From Cenococcum geophilum 1.58 (lineage: Eukaryota; Ascomycota; Dothideomycetes; Gloniales; Gloniaceae), in NCBI GenBank assembly GCA_001692895.1, contig KV748224.1:372001-436000 (forward strand): 64,000 bases of DNA, written 5' to 3'. Positions 34,695-45,960 of the stretch are shown in pieces. Positions within the stretch are counted from its first letter, which is position 1; each line of letters opens with the position of its first letter. The translations under genes and the position numbers were made by a program. Below the pieces are notes generated by a model. That model did no database searches. It saw only the letters and a program-made list of their open reading frames with translations, and was not told the origin of the DNA.

Positions 34695-37600
34695 TATTAG
34701 TTATATAATTTAGGCTTATAAACGCATTAATAATATTTTAGAAGCAAATTAATGGTATATTAGAAGAACACCTTAATAAGTGTATTATAGTATACCTTAA
34801 TATTATTATCTACTTAATAATTAAGGAAGAGTATAGAGAATACGTTAAATAGGTCTTAAAGAGACTATTACAAAACAGATACTAGTAGTAATTAAAAAAT
34901 ATAAGTTCTTTATAAGGAAGACCAATATTATTAAATTTATTATTAAACTAAGTTATATTAGTATAGATCTAAAGCAGATAGAAGCTATAGTAAGTTAGTA
35001 AAAATTAAAGAATATAATATAGTTAAGGTTATTTTTAGGGGTTTGCAACTATTATAGGAGGTTAATAGCATAGTAGTTACAGAATATTAAACTATTAATA
35101 AGGCTTATAAAGAAAGAGGAACTATAGGTATAGGGGGATAAGTAAAAAAAAGCGATTCAAAGAATTTAAAAGTTATTTACCTAGAAACTAATCTTTAAGA
35201 TCTACTAATTAGGACTAAAAACGGTTATAGAAACGGATATATTAGACTTTATATTAGGAGTATATTTACTATAAAAGTATAGAAATATATAGCATCTAAT
35301 AGTATACTATAGTTAGAAGATAATACTACTAAAGTTAAACTATAACATTTATAATAAGGAGTATTAGGTATAGTTATAGTACTTAAGGAATAAAGAGTAT
35401 TCTTATAAGGTATAGAAAAACTATTTATAGTAAAAATAAATTATAAGAACCTAACGGGGTTTCTAATAATAAAAGAACTTAATTAGAGATAAGTTAAATA
35501 GATAGGAATACTTAAAGAATACTATTTTAAAATTTAGTACACTAAGGGTATAGAAAATATAAGAGCTAACGCGCTAAGTAGAAAAGCAAAATTATTGTAT
35601 AATTACAGCACCTGTTGTACCAAACGCGTACTTACGCGTTTGGTGCACTAACCACTTGCTTATAACTAATTAGGGGGGAGGGCGCGTCAGTATATAGACT
35701 ATGTAGTCTACCTCAATAGAATCAAAAGTTATCACTATCTAAAAGAGCATACGATACTATACGTATTTCGTGCCCCTGGATATAACTTACTTGTATCATT
35801 AAGTTAATACAAACAATTATAAAATAATAAGAAGCTGTTAGGGATTATATTATAGAAGGATAAAGACGAATTAATTAGATATAATTATTTAAATATTATA
35901 GGAATATAAGAGTATAAGTTACTAGAGAGTAATTAGGTAAAAGGTGTTTAAAAAGTATAGGATAAGAATTTAGACTTAAAGCAGTAGAAAAACTAAAAAG
36001 TAACGTATATACTAAGGAGTATTATAGAAAATTTTATCAAATTTTTTTATAGCGGAATAATATAAGGACATAATAGAGCTATAGGCTTAGTATTAAGACT
36101 TTAGAAGGAGTATATTTAAAGAATTTAGGGCTTAGCAAAAAAAGCTATAAAGGAGTATTTAGATTACTAAAGAAATAAGTTAATAAGGTATAAGCTATAT
36201 AGAAAGCTATAGCCTATTAAGATACTAGAAAGACTATAGGAGGTTATATTATAGAACTTTATTATTAAGTTGCTAAAGTTAAAAAAAACCCTATTACTAG
36301 AAAGGATTATAATATAATCCTAGTAATAATAAATAAGTTAACTAAATAGGGCTACTTTATAGCATATATAGAAGAAATATTAGTAGAGGATATCGCTAAA
36401 ATCTATATTAAAGAAGTATTTATAAGACATAGAGTATTAAGTAAGATTATATCGGATAAAGATCTAAGATTTATAGTAGTATTTTAGGAGATATTCTTAG
36501 TAGAATAAGGGGTTCGCGTAGTAATATTAATAGCGTATTATTTATAAATAGATAGATAACCGGAAAGACTAAACTAGATATTAGAGCAGTACTTAATGTA
36601 TTATATTAATTATATATATAATAATTAGATATTACTATTTTAGGTAAATTACAAATATAAGCCTTAAATATTATTATTACTATAATAAGTAAAGAAAATA
36701 AATAGTATAGCTAAATAAAGAATAAAAACTCTAATAAATCTTTATAAGGACCTTATAGAATTAATAAAAAAGTATAAGAGGGAATAAAAAAGTACTATAA
36801 TACTAAGAGATTTAAGGGACTAGATCTAAGAGAGGGAGATAAAGTATAGTTACTATAAAAAAATTTATAAAGTTAACAACCAAGTAAAAAGTTAGACTAT
36901 GTTAAAATAGGACTATTTAAAATTATAGCTAAGATTTTAGAAGTTATATATAAACTTAACTTACTAGTAAAGATAAAGATCTACCCTATATAGTATATTA
37001 TAATACTAAAGCTAGTATATAGAGATATAAAGCCACTAGTTTATAAAGTAGATATATATAAAGGATAAGAAAAAGATAAATAGTAGGTTTTAAAGATTAT
37101 TAGTTATAAAAACGTTAATAACAAAATATAGTATAAAGTTAAGTAGATAGGCTATAATAAAACTACCTAGGAACTACTATAGAAAAGGTATAGAAGTATT
37201 AAAAGAAAACGGGTTAGGTAATATTAAAAAGAAGCTAAAATTACAAAAATTAGTTAAAGGTAAAAAAATAAGCTAGAGTATTTAAAGGATTTACTACTAG
37301 CGTACTAGTTATTTCCGTCTCTTTTTAATTAGAATTCTTTTTAGCCTTTTTAGCCTTAAGCTTATGGAGACCTTATTTAATAAGACGCTATTCCTTAAAG
37401 CGTATTTTTTATAACCCTTTTTAAGACAGACTAACCGAGCCTAAGTAGTTTATTAAGCTTTAAACACCTTTTACTCTTTAGTATAAATCTACTCCCTATT
37501 ATCTTAAAGCTTTTATACCTTAGTAAGGGATAAAACTAGTTTATCCTTAAGGTAGGACGCCTTAGACTAAACGCGAGACCCTATAATAAATTAGATAAGG

Positions 37601-37966
37601 CATTAAACGCTTATAGAGAATAGTTAAACGTATATACTTAGTATTAAAACGGATTAAACATTATAGGATAATTGTATATTTGCTTATATATACTTAATGT
37701 ATAAAAAAGGTTAGTAACTAAATAGAGCCGCGATTATAATATATACTAACTTTTTCTCTATATAATAAGAATAAAATCGTATAACTTTACTAAGTAAAAA
37801 AAATAATAGTTACTAGTAAATTATAATGGTTAAATATAGAAGATCTAATAAAAGGCATTAAAAACAAAAATAGTTATTAAATTAAAAATAGGAATGCTAT
37901 ATATCTAATAAATAACTTAAATATAGGAGATATCTTTAAGAATAAAGATAAAGAGGAAAGGGATAG
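34695..37966 (+). pseudogene. Ty3/Gypsy copy B, second segment (RT end, RNase H, integrase, chromodomain)
   Basis: Reading in plus continues the RT: INGILEEHLNKC then IVYLN (YLDD changed) at about 34750-34810, then RNase H (to about 35590, NALSRK-like). After a solo LTR come the integrase zinc module (SGIISGHNRA at about 36050), a core with ILVIINKLTK and SDKDLRFI (36320-36480), and a chromodomain-like ISYKNVNNKIQYKVK at about 37100-37145. The order and wording match the full-length copy. Stops occur every few dozen codons. Confidence 0.85.
35596..35815. repeat. Solo LTR, 220 bp, TSD ATTAT
   Basis: Starts TGTATAATTACAGC, ends AATACAAACA, flanked by ATTAT at 35591-35595 and 35816-35820. It contains a perfect 12-bp hairpin, ACCAAACGCGTA-CT-TACGCGTTTGGT (35619-35644). 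It splits RNase H from integrase of Gypsy copy B. Confidence 0.85.
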
Positions 37967-38380
37967 TATTATGGACATTATATTAGCAGTAGTAGAACTA
38001 CTAAAAAAGATATAAATAGGTTAGTTAAGATAGTATAGAAGGCACTAGAACTAATTAAGCTATAAGATAAGAGGTAGCTAAGTTATATGGCTAGTTATAT
38101 TATAAGTTTAGAATATAAAAATATAAAAATATACTAATATACTAATATACTAATATACTAACGTACTTAGTATATTCCTTAGGCGTAGTATTATATATTT
38201 AAAGGACTACAGTCCCTACCTAAACAGTTCTCTTCTTTATAATAAATCTTAAAATATAATTAGAGTTAATCTATTAGTAACCTACTTTACTAGTTATATT
38301 TACGTTATTAACTATTTTATACCTATATACCCAGCCTATTAATAAGTCTACCGTAGTATTTCCTATAAGGCTTTGTTATA
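37967..38380 (+). repeat. 3' LTR of Gypsy copy B
   Basis: A polypurine tract AAGATAAAGAGGAAAGGGAT lies just before it, as in the full-length copy. The LTR body matches the 427-bp LTRs at 55813-56239 and 63421-63847 (for example ACAGTCCCTACCTA and ATATAATTAGAGTTAATCTA). It ends with TTTGTTATA for CCGTTACA and is strongly RIPped. Confidence 0.85.
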
Positions 38381-38585
38381 CTATATACGTTATTATTTAT
38401 TAATTAAGATTTATTAACGAGCTTTAACTAAGTAAGGACTTTATATATACTAGGACAGGCATAGATCTAATTAAAGGTATAGAAACGGCGGTAATTACTA
38501 TTTAAACACTATCTAGTTTTAAAAAGATCTTCTTAGCTAGCGTAGTATATATATTAGCCTTTTATATAAATTTAGCCTATCTAAA

Positions 38586-39175
38586 TATTATAACCTTGTG
38601 CTACCTATATAGTAGGTATAGGCTAAAGAGCTTATAAGGCATTCTAACTAACAGCCCGTCTAGTTACAAGATACTATTACTATCTTTTTAGTTTATATAA
38701 CCGAGTAGGTTAGGCTTATATATAATAATATATCTTATAACTACCTAGAGGTTAGTATTTATTAATCTAATACGGGGTTAAGTATTTACGAGTATAGGAC
38801 AGCCTAAGCAACTATACTATCTATAATCGAGTGCGGTGTATCATATACGCTTACTAAAGGTTACCCTTATAGAAAGCTTAATACGCTAGCTAGGGTACTA
38901 GCAGACGCCCTATATGTAGCTAAGAGTGCTATAGGTAGCTAGAGTGCTGCGTAGCCAAGACTACCTAGCAAAAGGCTAGCTATAAGTCGCGATTTAGGCG
39001 CCTAAGGATATGCGCCCTAAGAGGGGGTGCAGTTATTACGACCTTGCGCTACCTATATAGTAAATATAGGCTAGAGAGCATATAAGGCATTCTAACCGGC
39101 AGCCCGTCTAATCGCGAGACACTGCTACTATCTTTTTAGTTTGCATAACTAAGTGGGTTAGGCTTAGGCATAACA
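38586..39175 (+). mobile_element. TRIM-like miniature LTR element 1, TSD CTAAA
   Basis: Two 142-bp direct repeats (38586-38727 and 39034-39175) enclose a 306-bp non-coding interior. Duplication CTAAA lies at 38581-38585 and 39176-39180. The LTR reads TATTACGACCTTGCGC through GGCATAACA (left copy more RIPped). The interior ends with a polypurine tract GAGGGGGTGCAG. The whole unit is 590 bp and interrupts the Copia frame between protease and GAG-pre-integrase. Orientation is taken from the polypurine tract. Confidence 0.9.
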
Positions 39176-39219
39176 CTAAAAAAGTTTAATAAGAAGAATA
39201 TATAGTAGGATAATAAAAA

Positions 39220-40200
39220 GAACCCACTAGATAAAAACGATTATAAGATGTTTGTATATTACGAGCGCTATTATAATTAATTAACCTTAGAGTATAATAA
39301 GCTGTAATTAGGGACCCTAAGTAAGGCCTTATTTATAATTTAATCGCAAAACCCCCTTCTTAATTAGAAAGTAGTAGGTAGACTCTAGTATAAGAAGCTA
39401 GGCTATATAGAACCTAACGCGATTAAATATCTACTTTAAAAAGTAGGCAGTGCAAAACTTTAAGGTTTAGCAATAATTAACTATAAGACCTATACTGTTA
39501 GTAAGGCTTATAAAATTGTATTAAAAAGAACACCTACTAGTAATGCGACTAGGCCCTTTTATTAATTGCATATTAACTTATTTCTAGAGATCGTGGCGTA
39601 TAATAGTTATATCTAAATAATATATTTCCATAGCGAATTTCTGCGCTTAAATAAGGTTGAGACCTTCGCCTATAAGTTGTTAACAATATAAGCAATTATA
39701 TAATACTTAAATAGGATAAAACGTTTATATAACCTAAAGATTATAATAATTTTAATTAATAGCGAAATATCCCTAAGTAGCGAGTTTAACATCTAGAGGA
39801 CCTAAAAAGGAATATTACTAAAGCAGTTAGCCCTATATATAAAGTCTTAGAACGGTTCTACCAAACGATCTAAGGGGGTAATTATTATTAAGTTTTAATA
39901 TATATAAATAGAGGCTTAATTACCAAAGGAGTTCTAGTTAGAAATTATTAAAGCAATAGCATATCTAATTAATTAGACACCAAACGCCTAGCTCGGCTAA
40001 ATAATACCTTTTAAGAAGCTTTAGTTAGTACTAGGGCTCTTACTATTAAAGCCAAATATAGCTATAGAGCTTACTCGCTTAAATATAATATCCTCTATAT
40101 ATAAAAGCTTAAACTAAGGGCTTATATTAGATACCTAGTAGGGTACTAGTTAACGGATATCTTTAGGGTTTATATACCTAGTAAAAAAAAGGTAATTTAA
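39220..40200 (+). pseudogene. Copia GAG-pre-integrase and integrase, RIP-broken
   Basis: Reading in plus: YKKLGYIEPNAIKYLLQK (the LGH..LR..PH-like GAG-pre-integrase end), CxxC-type remnant near KAYKIVLKRTP, HINLFLEIVAYN (first Asp region), INSEISLSSEF (second Asp region), KSQNGSTKRS followed by EIIKAIAYLIN and TPN. The catalytic Glu position reads Lys (TKRS for AERS). About fifteen stops were passed through. Confidence 0.8.
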
Positions 40201-40520
40201 ATAAGAGATATAACGTTCAATAAGAAATTACTCTATAACAATAGTTAGCTAAATCTTGCAAATCTGCTCCAAAAACGCGCGGATTAAATTTTGGAGGTAA
40301 TTGATATATTAAATATTAATTGGACGCTTTAGGAAGAGCTTAACAAGATATTAAATAAGACATTAGATAAGGAGGACGAGGTAGCGGATATTAGTAGAAG
40401 TTAACAGGTAAATACTGATAAAAATTAAGATTAAAACGATAATATAATTAGCCTATAAGCCCCAAAGGACGACTTTATACCCAGCTTCCTTACCCTAGCT
40501 AAGACGCTAAAACCTTAGTT

Positions 40521-40672
40521 TTTTTTAGTTTTTTTTTTATTATATCCATTGTATTATACTACGTACAATACTGCGCATGCAGCCTCTAGGCTATGGCGCT
40601 ATAGTCCTATATACATGAATCCCTTAGGGCAGCTTAACATGTACTAGTAACTATGTCCTAGTAGTTTATAAT
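40521..40672 (-). mobile_element. SINE-like retroposon, 152 bp, 12-bp TSD
   Basis: AAAACCTTAGTT occurs at 40509-40520 and 40673-40684 without mismatch. Between them is 152 bp that starts with two T-runs (poly(A) on the minus strand). Read on the minus strand it contains TAGCCTAGAGG, which fits the tRNA A-box consensus, but no B box, so tRNA ancestry is not shown. It could also be a short truncated LINE tail. Confidence 0.75.
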
Positions 40673-40839
40673 AAAACCTTAGTTAAACACTACTAATAAA
40701 CAGCTATCGAGTTCCTTAATTAATTGGAAACCCTAATTTGAACTCGTTTTAAAAGAAGAAGCCTATCTAAGATAGGAGATCTACGGCGATATAGGCGATA
40801 TTAATATTATAAAAGGCAGAAGAACTAAGAAGCTCTTTA

Positions 40840-40968
40840 TATAAGGTGACAAGCTCCGCACCACTTAGCCATAGCACAAACCCCAAAAGGTAAGCGAGTG
40901 ACTGGCTTAATGCCAGGCACTGCTGTGCGGAACAATATATATAGGCGAGGTGACTTCGTCACCTAACC
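40840..40968 (-). repeat. Solo LTR of the TRIM-2 family, 129 bp, TSD CTTTA
   Basis: The reverse complement matches the LTRs at 41759 and 42297 (hairpin AGGTGAC-GAA-GTCACCT, then TTGTTCCGCACAGC). CTTTA flanks it at 40835-40839 and 40969-40973. It lies within the Copia linker. Confidence 0.85.
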
Positions 40969-41758
40969 CTTTACGCGTTAAGCAGCTTACCTAATAGATA
41001 TTAAGCAATTAGATACCCTTCCTACCTTTTATAAACCCTTTACTATTAGAAGTAGATATTACTAAAAGTAATTACACTATAATAAGATTCTATTACTACC
41101 TTATAGCTAAAAGGAGCTTTAAGGTTTATAGAAACCGCTAATAAGGAATATAATAACCTTAAGTAGTAAGGGATATTTAAGGCCGTTAAACGGATAGTAT
41201 CGCTTAACGTCTTACCTATTACCTAGGTATTTACTTATAAGTTTAACACTAATAAATATCTAGTTAAATTTAGAGCCCGTCCTTGTATATGAGGTAACTT
41301 ATAATAGCCTAGTAAAAAGAATACTTATAGTAACTTTTGCGGCCAAAATATTTAGAGCTATAATAGTAATTGTTACTATATGCAATCTAGAGACTTAGTA
41401 GTATAATATAGTTAACGCCTTTACCAACAGCCTTATTAATAAGATAGTCTATATTAAGTTTTTAAATGGCTTTTAATAGAAGGGCAGGTGCCTGCTTCTT
41501 TAAAGAGCTTTATATAGCCTTAAACAATTACTACTACTTTAGCTTAATAAGTTCTTAATTACCCTAACAACCCTAGGTCTAATAGTAATTAATAGAAAAT
41601 TATACCTATTTTGTAATAACTGGCTAATCGTATTCTTCTATATTAATAATATTATAGTAGTTTACCGTATAAAAGACCTACTAGAGCTTTAACTTTTTAA
41701 GGAAGAGCTAATAAAGAAGTATAAGATTAAGAACCTAGAAGAACTAACCTAGTTCTTA

Positions 41759-42423
41759 TATTAGGTGACGAAGTCACCTCGCCTATATATATTGTTCCGC
41801 ACAGCCGTGTCTGGCATTGTAACGTGGCCCGCCTCCACGTCGCCATACGGCCAAAAAGACTGAGAGTGCTTGCGAACTTATCACAAGCGCGGCGGGACCT
41901 AATATATATACTCTTACAGGCATCAAGCCAGTCACTCGTTTACCTTTTGTGGGTTTGTGTGGCTGAGTGGTGCGGAGCTTATTACCTCACATAGTGACTG
42001 GCTTGATACCCGGGGCCTCGTGGGTGCGAACCTCGTTCGTACCCTAGGCTGACTCGGGGACAGCCTTGCCGGTCGTCAGCTGAGTAGTAACCAGTTGCAT
42101 CCTACGATCGAAGCGCGAGGCTTGCCTCTTTAGGCGCCGCGCTGTAGCTGCTGGAGGTCCAGTATATTAAGCGCGACAACCCCTAAGGCACGATAACGCA
42201 TTAGCGACCGTAGCCTGGCCTGGCCTGATCCTGCGCCCCTGAGCCTATAGGATAGGACGTTGCGCCTGAGGACAGTCGCCATTGGAAGGGATGCATTATC
42301 AGGTGACGAAGTCACCTCGCCTATATGTATTGTTCCGCACAGCCGTGTCTGGCATCAAGCCAGTCACTCGTTTACCTTTTGTGGGTTTGTGTGGCTGAGT
42401 GGTGCGGAGCTTATCACCTCACA
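41759..42423 (+). mobile_element. TRIM-like miniature LTR element 2, TSD TCTTA, GC-rich interior
   Basis: LTR 1 (41759-41991) and LTR 2 (42297-42423, 127 bp) are direct repeats; LTR 1 is longer only because another solo LTR sits in it. TCTTA flanks the whole unit at 41754-41758 and 42424-42428. LTRs begin TATYAGGTGACGAAG and end CACCTCACA, inverted ends that suggest an original TGTCAGGTGA. The 305-bp interior (41992-42296) is non-coding and much richer in G+C than the Copia host, and ends GGAAGGGATGCAT as the polypurine tract. An open frame at 42130-42315 resembles nothing. Confidence 0.85.
41818..41918. repeat. 101-bp solo LTR nested in TRIM 2, TSD GGCAT
   Basis: Starts TGTAACGTGGCCCGCC and ends ATACTCTTACA; GGCAT flanks it at 41813-41817 and 41919-41923. 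Removing the insert plus one duplication restores exactly the length of LTR 2, which confirms the boundaries. Confidence 0.9.
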
Positions 42424-42987
42424 TCTTAGAAATTAAAATCCTTTGTAATTAACCTTAATAGAAGCTTTAGCTCTATTAAAATTCCTATATTACTAAGATT
42501 ACTAGCACCTTCTATTTAAAAGATTTTTATTTAGTATATACGCTAATAAGTACGGACAATCTCTTGTCTAATCTAAAATAGGCCTTTAAGTAGCAAGTCT
42601 ATATATATTAGAGAAAGGTTAGGTTACTAATTTATGCTACCTATATTATATAACCTAATATCGCTTAAGCTTTAAGTAAGCTTGTAGAATTTCTTTATAA
42701 TCCATTGTCCCTATATAAAGCCGCAGCTAATTAAGTAATTGTATTCTGATATTAAACAAGAACCCTAGCGATTAAATACAATAATAATAATATTAGAAGT
42801 TAGATTATCGTCCATATAAGCAATACTATATTTAGCAATAATTCTATTAGTTAGAAGAGCACTAAAGGCTCTATATTTTTACTATTTAGAGAAGCAATTA
42901 ACTAGCGCTCTACTAAGTAGAAGATAGTTATAATATTAAGTACTAAGGCTAAGCTTAAGGCTCTATTAAACCAGCTACTAAATTAAT

Positions 42988-43233
42988 TGTAACGGGACTA
43001 TCTCGTTACAGTAAGGACGTCTCGGTGAAACATTCAACGATAGTGGAATTCTGTCGAAGCCTCTCGAAGCACGTGCACGTATTACGGCTACCCCTATATA
43101 CCTTGACCACGTCGACCCGAACCTGTTCTGTTCCTGGTCTGAACGTCTTATTACTTACAAGATCTATATAACTTAGCTCTTAATAGAATCTTATTTCCTT
43201 TAAAGCTGCCTTAAAGTACCTTGCCCCCTTACA
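42988..43233. repeat. Solo LTR, 246 bp, TSD TTAAT
   Basis: Starts TGTAACGGGACTATC, ends CCCCCTTACA; TTAAT flanks it at 42983-42987 and 43234-43238. The first 23 bp form an inverted repeat (TGTAACG and CGTTACA). The left half is rich in CpG, the right half is TpA-rich. It splits Copia RNase H. Confidence 0.8.
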
Positions 43234-43238
43234 TTAAT

Positions 43239-43554
43239 ATAGTAGCAGTGCTTCTTTTAAGATATGCGACTCTATACAAATAAGGAGCATATAATTAGCT
43301 ATAATAACTTATAGACAGTTTAACTACTTACTAAGAACGGACCCCAATTAAATACAAAGCTTATTACGTAAATATTTACTAATACTAGCTTCGCTAAGAG
43401 GTTTAGAAAGGCTTAATTATAATTAAATGGGTCCTATAAGGGGACTTTATAGATAAGGGGCTATAAGGACACAATTGTAAAATAGAATAGTTTAGTAAGA
43501 GAGACAAATCCTTAAGAAGGTAAGGCCTTGGGGATTGTGGAGACTATACACTAT
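43239..43554 (+). pseudogene. Copia RNase H C-terminal part
   Basis: Plus reading: SYNNLQTV then LLTKNGPQLNTKL (about 43310-43370) corresponds to the CDNxQT...LTK...TKLRHVDI segment; KWVL and GDFIDKGL (about 43425-43460) correspond to EWVPTxDxxADGLTK. Stops interrupt it. It is followed directly by the 3' LTR. Confidence 0.75.
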
Positions 43555-43690
43555 AGGTATATACCTTTAATACGTAACTAGCGACTATCTAAGGGGCGTC
43601 TAGGGGTTATCCTAAGGGCAACCTAAGGTATCCGCAATAATATCCCTTATATTGCCCCCCCCCCTTCTTATAGTTAGCCCCTAATTGCTA
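43555..43690 (+). repeat. Copia 3' LTR (partial)
   Basis: Begins TGTGGAGACTATACAC right after the RNase H reading and shares about 130 bp with 25128-25258 on the other strand, ending in a run of ten or eleven C. The similarity between the copies stops there, so the LTR end is not defined. Confidence 0.65.
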
Positions 43691-45960
43691 TTACCTTATA
43701 GTAGAGAGATTATAAGGGCTTATCCTAGAAGGGGTTTAGAACGATATTACAGAGATATTGGTATACCACTATATATTATCTATCTATTTAACCCCTACTT
43801 TAAACTTCTAAAAAACCTTAATAAGGAAAAAATATAAGTAGAGAAAAGATGTAAGAATTGCTAGGAGACCTATTAGAAGCCTACTAGAAGTATACTAGTA
43901 ACTACCTAAGCTAATATAGGGATTTTTATGCAACTCTACTTCTAAGCCTTTATATTAGTCTATAATTAATTATAAGTATTATAGGTAATTTAGTGTTCTA
44001 GTATAGTTCCGCAAAATCTTTTATTATAGAATTTAACGTATAAAGCCTTAGCTTGCTATTGTCTTTAACTGCTAAAATATAGTCTATAATTCTTTCTTAT
44101 AATCCTTTTCTTATAATCTCCTATATTACTAATATATTACTTCTATATTTGCTCTTAAGCTATTAAATGCGGTTAAGGTATTAATTAGTTAGTTAAAGAG
44201 ACTTATCTCTTAAGATTTAGTGTATATGCTTTTAAATATAGTGGTCTTATACTGTATATTTAGTATATCTCTACTACCTAGCAAATAGGGACACTTCGCG
44301 ATAGTAACTATAGCTATTATATAATTGTTAAGAACGTTTATAATATTAATCTTTAATACTATAGTATTGTTTAGATATAATTTAACCTATATATGTCTTT
44401 AATTAACGTCTTAATTGCCTTCCCTTAGCCGCGCACTTAGTTTTTATAAGAAAGTAATAGCTAAATAGCTTATATGTATGTTTTCTTTTTTTTTTTAAAT
44501 AGCGCTATTATAATAGAGTTATATTGGTAAAGTTAGGGTTATTTACTAAAAGGGTATTAGAAGGTAAAGTATAAAGATACTTTACTTATTAAGCTTAATT
44601 CTTTTCCTTAATACCTTACTTTTTATTATTAACCTTTATCTAATTTTAGATGTACCTTTAATATATTATTAAGATTTTCTTCTTCTTTATTAATAATTTA
44701 ATATGCCTTTTTATTCTTTTATTAACTACTTTTTTAAGTAAATTCTATAGTATATTTTAGCCCTACCTTTATATATAGAACCCTAATCTCCACTAACCTA
44801 TAACTGGTGCTGGTTTTACCTAAATAATTTTACCTATACGTCTTTAAAAGACTAGAAATCTAATAATAGGATTTTAAAGGCTTATAATAAGACGCACTAC
44901 GTTAGATTTAATACCTTTAGTTCTTATAATTAATATATATATACTAAAAGCGGTAGTTACATTAAGGTAAGCTTTTTCTATTTTTAATAGATTTCTATTA
45001 CTAACCTCAAGCTTTAATAGCCTAGGCCTAAGTAGCGACGTTTCTTTAATATCCTTAACTACTATATCGCCTGGGCTCTCTTCTATTTAAGCGCCAATAC
45101 TAAATATTAAGGTTAAATTTAAGATTATACTATAGCTATTTATACTACTTATAACTCTTAGTAAGCTAGCTAGTAACGCTTAATATAAGAGTAAGGTTAA
45201 TATATTAAGGATATAGATAAGGGTAATAAAAAGAAGGTCGCTGTCTACTATAGAAAGGAGTTTGCGTATACATATTAAGTTTTAAAAGAGTATAATATAA
45301 TGCGTTATTAGGTAGGTTACTTTTTAGATACCTAGCGAATAGGTAGCTAATAGTTACTATACTAAGGTCTTAGTGGTTTTGGACTATACTAGCTAGCTAA
45401 CGTCTCTATTTATTTTAGACTTAAGCGTATTTTTATCAACTATAAGCTAACGCCCTAAGAGCTTTATTAGTATTAGTGTGGACCTAATATTAGTGTTACA
45501 AATAGTGATAATCTGGTAACAATTGGAGTAAAGGAGAGCTTACCGCCTTATACGGAGCCTGGGTAGACCTAAGTTAGGAAGACAAGGTATATTTAGTCTA
45601 AGCTATAAATAGAATTGGACTGATTGGAGGCTTTGTCCCAATCTGGTAAAGTCTTAACTCGTTATAGTATTTTAGAGATAATTAATTGTAAAGAAATATA
45701 TAAGGTATAGTAGTAAGGTAAGATTATATTAAAAACTAACTAATAAGTTTTAGATAAAATATAACTAACTACCCTTATTTAATATAATAGATAGAGAAGC
45801 TAAAGAGCTCTTACCTTATAGTATTTTTAATAATAATTAGACGTTATAAAAGGAGTAAGATATAGTAGTAAAAAGGTGATTTTTAGTGTATTTTAACGCT
45901 CCGTTACTACAAAAAGGAGGCCTATAAGCTTTTAGAGAGCATTCGTTGGTAATAAGGAGT
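43691..45960. other. RIPped repeat remnant, no domain recognised
   Basis: TpA-rich and stop-dense on both strands. A poly(T) run at about 44490 and a TGTTACAAATAGTGATAATC patch at about 45494, which shares TCTGGTAAC words with 48545-48570, hint at further unclassified elements. No motif was read with confidence. The composition returns to normal at about 45950. Confidence 0.4.

Larger units (their letters stand above)
41210..42987 (+). pseudogene. Copia reverse transcriptase and RNase H start, split by TRIM 2
   Basis: Plus reading: VFTYKFNTNKYLVKFRARPC (about 41230-41290), then SLKSFIQP and LLY-NQYYSS at the active site (YVDDI changed to an Asn-containing form, about 41640), EEL-KKYKIKNLEEL to 41750. 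After the insertion it resumes with LEIKIL (42433) and DSYITKITSTF-like sequence, then RNase H remnants to 42987. Stops at Trp/Gln codons are frequent. Confidence 0.75.
38381..43554 (+). mobile_element. Ty1/Copia retrotransposon, 5'-truncated, heavily interrupted
   Basis: Plus-strand domains in Copia order: protease end (about 38440-38585), GAG-pre-integrase (39220-39560), integrase (39560-40000), linker (40000-41200), RT (41210-41758 and 42429-42600), RNase H (42620-42987, 43239-43545), then its 3' LTR. At least five insertions sit inside. Its 5' end abuts the LTR of Gypsy copy B, so the 5' LTR and Gag are gone. Confidence 0.85.

Noticed and set aside
42130-42315. 61-codon frame in the GC-rich interior of TRIM 2
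   Set aside because: It crosses into the LTR and has no similarity; a GC-rich non-coding interior gives such frames by chance.
45485-45660. Possible solo LTR starting TGTTACAAATAGTG
   Set aside because: No matching end or flanking duplication could be found.
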